Of a stretch of DNA of 64,000 nt, positions 63,120-64,000 are shown in pieces. Every line of letters starts with the position of its first letter. Position 1 is the stretch's first letter. Position numbers and translations under genes: made by a program. The notes beneath the pieces are model-generated. The model was not told the DNA's origin and made no database searches. It was given only the letters and a program-made list of their open reading frames with translations. The stretch is from Acidobacteriota bacterium (GTDB taxonomy: Bacteria; Acidobacteriota; Terriglobia; Acidiferrales; UBA7541): contig PMUS01000097.1 in NCBI GenBank assembly GCA_003166795.1, positions 5,287 through 69,286 of the forward strand. The letters are read 5' to 3'.

Positions 63120-63563
63120 ATGCCAACGTGGGCAAAATGGGCAGTTTCGATGCTAGTAGCCCTCGGGCTAATTTGGATCGGCTGGCGAGTATCCGCCGTG
63201 CTGGTGACGCTGCACGTGATTGTGTGCTTCGTTCTGATTATCGTCATCATGCTGCAGAGCGGCAATGCTGCGGATCTTGCGGGCGCGTTCGGTGGAGCAG
63301 GCAGCCAGACGGCGTTCGGCCCGCGTGGAGCTGCCACGTTCCTTTCGCGCGCCACCACCTGGTGCGCCATCGTCTTCATGATGACTTCGCTGACGCTTTC
63401 CTTCAAACGCTCCACGCCTCAGTCGAGCACAGGCTCGATCCTGGAGCAAACTTCGAAATCGGGCACAGCTCCGGCGAAGCCGGCTGCACCTCCCATTCAG
63501 ATTCCGGTCCAGCCTGTGCCGCAGGCCCCAGCGCCCGCGTCGAACCCGGCTCCCAAGAACTAG
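63120..63563 (+). CDS. secG: preprotein translocase subunit SecG
   Basis: A 147-residue SecG, part of the SecYEG channel. The core is standard: VLVTLHVIVCFVLIIVIMLQ, then AGAFGGAGSQTAFGPRGAATFLSR, then a second helix WCAIVFMMTSLTLSF, and a long Pro/Ala-rich tail. With the ATG at 63120 there is an extra N-terminal hydrophobic segment (AVSMLVALGLIWIGW) before the usual first helix; a later start such as GTG at 63198 would remove it. Its location after tpiA is a common arrangement. Confidence 0.9.
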   Translation: MPTWAKWAVSMLVALGLIWIGWRVSAVLVTLHVIVCFVLIIVIMLQSGNAADLAGAFGGAGSQTAFGPRGAATFLSRATTWCAIVFMMTSLTLSFKRSTPQSSTGSILEQTSKSGTAPAKPAAPPIQIPVQPVPQAPAPASNPAPKN

Positions 63564-63597
63564 CGGCTTCTGTTACAATTTTGTCGTTGACCTCTTT

Positions 63598-63681
63598 GCG
63601 GTCGTGGCGGAACTGGCAGACGCACCAGCTTGAGGGGCTGGCGCTCGCAAGAGCGTGGTGGTTCGAATCCACTCGACCGCA
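63598..63681 (+). tRNA. tRNA-Leu (anticodon GAG)
   Basis: The acceptor GCGGTCG pairs with CGACCGC. The anticodon stem CCAGC/GCTGG closes the loop TTGAGGG, giving GAG. The long variable arm CGCTCGCAAGAGCG marks class II. CCA is not encoded (TATC follows). TACAAT at 63574-63579 may be the -10 box. Confidence 0.95.
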
Positions 63682-63780
63682 TATCTTTTCTGACAGTCCG
63701 AGTTTTGCTTTGGATTTGCGTCGATTCGCAGGCGAAGCAGGTCTACGCGAGATCGATCCCGGTTCAACGCACACTTCGAT

Positions 63781-64000
63781 CTAATTCCCTTCCACATCCT
63801 GACACCGAAAGGAATGATTCCCGCCTGAATCAGCTGTGATCGGCTCGACGGCGATTCCGCGTTCCGCAATCCACTCATGCGCCTTTTCCAGATTTCTGGC
63901 GAAGAAGATGACATGCCGGTTCTCGGCGGATGCTCCTGATTCCAGCTCCACCAATGAAAGAAACATGTCGTTGCTCGAAATACTCAGGTCCGTGACTGGT
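63781..64000 (-). CDS. VOC (glyoxalase-type) family protein, 3' end only, possibly cut short
   Basis: The C-terminal 72 residues of a VOC-superfamily protein; the frame is open to the window edge at 64000 (PVTDLSISSNDMFLSLVELE). The second beta-alpha-beta unit is visible: HVIFFARNLEKAHEWIAERG, then GGNHSFRCQDVEGN. It stops (TAG at 63783-63781) exactly after EGN, where the family motif continues as GNxIE; the codons after the stop in frame read I-E-V. The start and function lie outside the window. Related proteins include glyoxalases and extradiol dioxygenases. Confidence 0.7.
   Translation of the reverse strand, partial: PVTDLSISSNDMFLSLVELESGASAENRHVIFFARNLEKAHEWIAERGIAVEPITADSGGNHSFRCQDVEGN

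Overview
The window looks like a chromosomal segment of an acidobacterium (Acidobacteriota, probably a soil or uncultured Terriglobia-type lineage). Coding density and GC are high, GTG and TTG starts are common, and several families typical of that phylum are present: a Ser/Thr kinase fused to a TolB-like propeller, a long lipoprotein with putative Ig-like domains and LSGxYAF modules, PilZ proteins, a GldA/F/G-like ABC cluster, and many tiny hydrophobic proteins. The assignment is an inference from gene content; no rRNA is present. I see no prophage, insertion sequence or CRISPR array.

Layout. 0-4 kb: 3' part of glgA, trxA, a CWC zinc-type protein, tag, a DHH phosphoesterase, tRNA-Lys(CUU). 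4-6.2 kb: a run of five very small membrane proteins and one four-helix membrane protein, including a duplicated 57-residue gene. 6.2-12.3 kb (minus strand): a SpoIIE-type phosphatase, a cation/proton antiporter, and a probable operon MFS transporter - CoA-transferase A - CoA-transferase B - amidohydrolase. 12.4-15 kb: membrane Ser/Thr kinase. 15.5-20 kb (plus): a five-gene aromatic meta-cleavage operon (4-oxalomesaconate hydratase-like, MetE-like zinc methyltransferase, LigB-type extradiol dioxygenase, two RraA-type aldolases), preceded by a 489-base intergenic region holding two perfect inverted repeats that share a TAATCGACA-type sequence.

20-27.2 kb (minus): a tightly coupled exopolysaccharide-type operon wecB - processive GT2 synthase - membrane-anchored bactofilin-like protein - periplasmic deacetylase-like protein - YaiO-like outer-membrane barrel - six-helix membrane protein, with three consecutive 4-base start/stop overlaps. 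Divergent from it (27.5-30.5 kb) are a hybrid histidine kinase and a response regulator carrying a PilZ domain. This block is the best candidate in the window for an undescribed system: a UDP-ManNAc/GlcNAc-fed, possibly c-di-GMP-responsive polysaccharide machine that does not match the Pga, Bcs or Alg gene sets.

30.5-40 kb (minus): gltD-gltB, a QacA-type MFS pump and an MsbA-like ABC exporter. 40.3-43 kb: an alpha-glucan phosphorylase with an N-terminal PtsP-like GAF domain. 43.3-50 kb: a PilZ-TM-TonB fusion, small secreted proteins, msrB and a 949-residue Ig-domain lipoprotein. 50.5-55.2 kb: ABC ATPase, permease, GldG-like protein and DUF4340 protein. 55-59 kb: small proteins, tRNA-Gly(GCC), a YjjX/DUF84-type phosphatase, a DUF3309-like peptide, CsbD and a VTT-domain protein. 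59-64 kb: a BamE-like secreted protein, the glycolytic operon gap-pgk-tpiA-secG, tRNA-Leu(GAG), and the 3' end of a VOC-family gene that seems to stop inside its conserved C-terminal motif.

All functional calls rest on motif recognition by eye. No database search was run.
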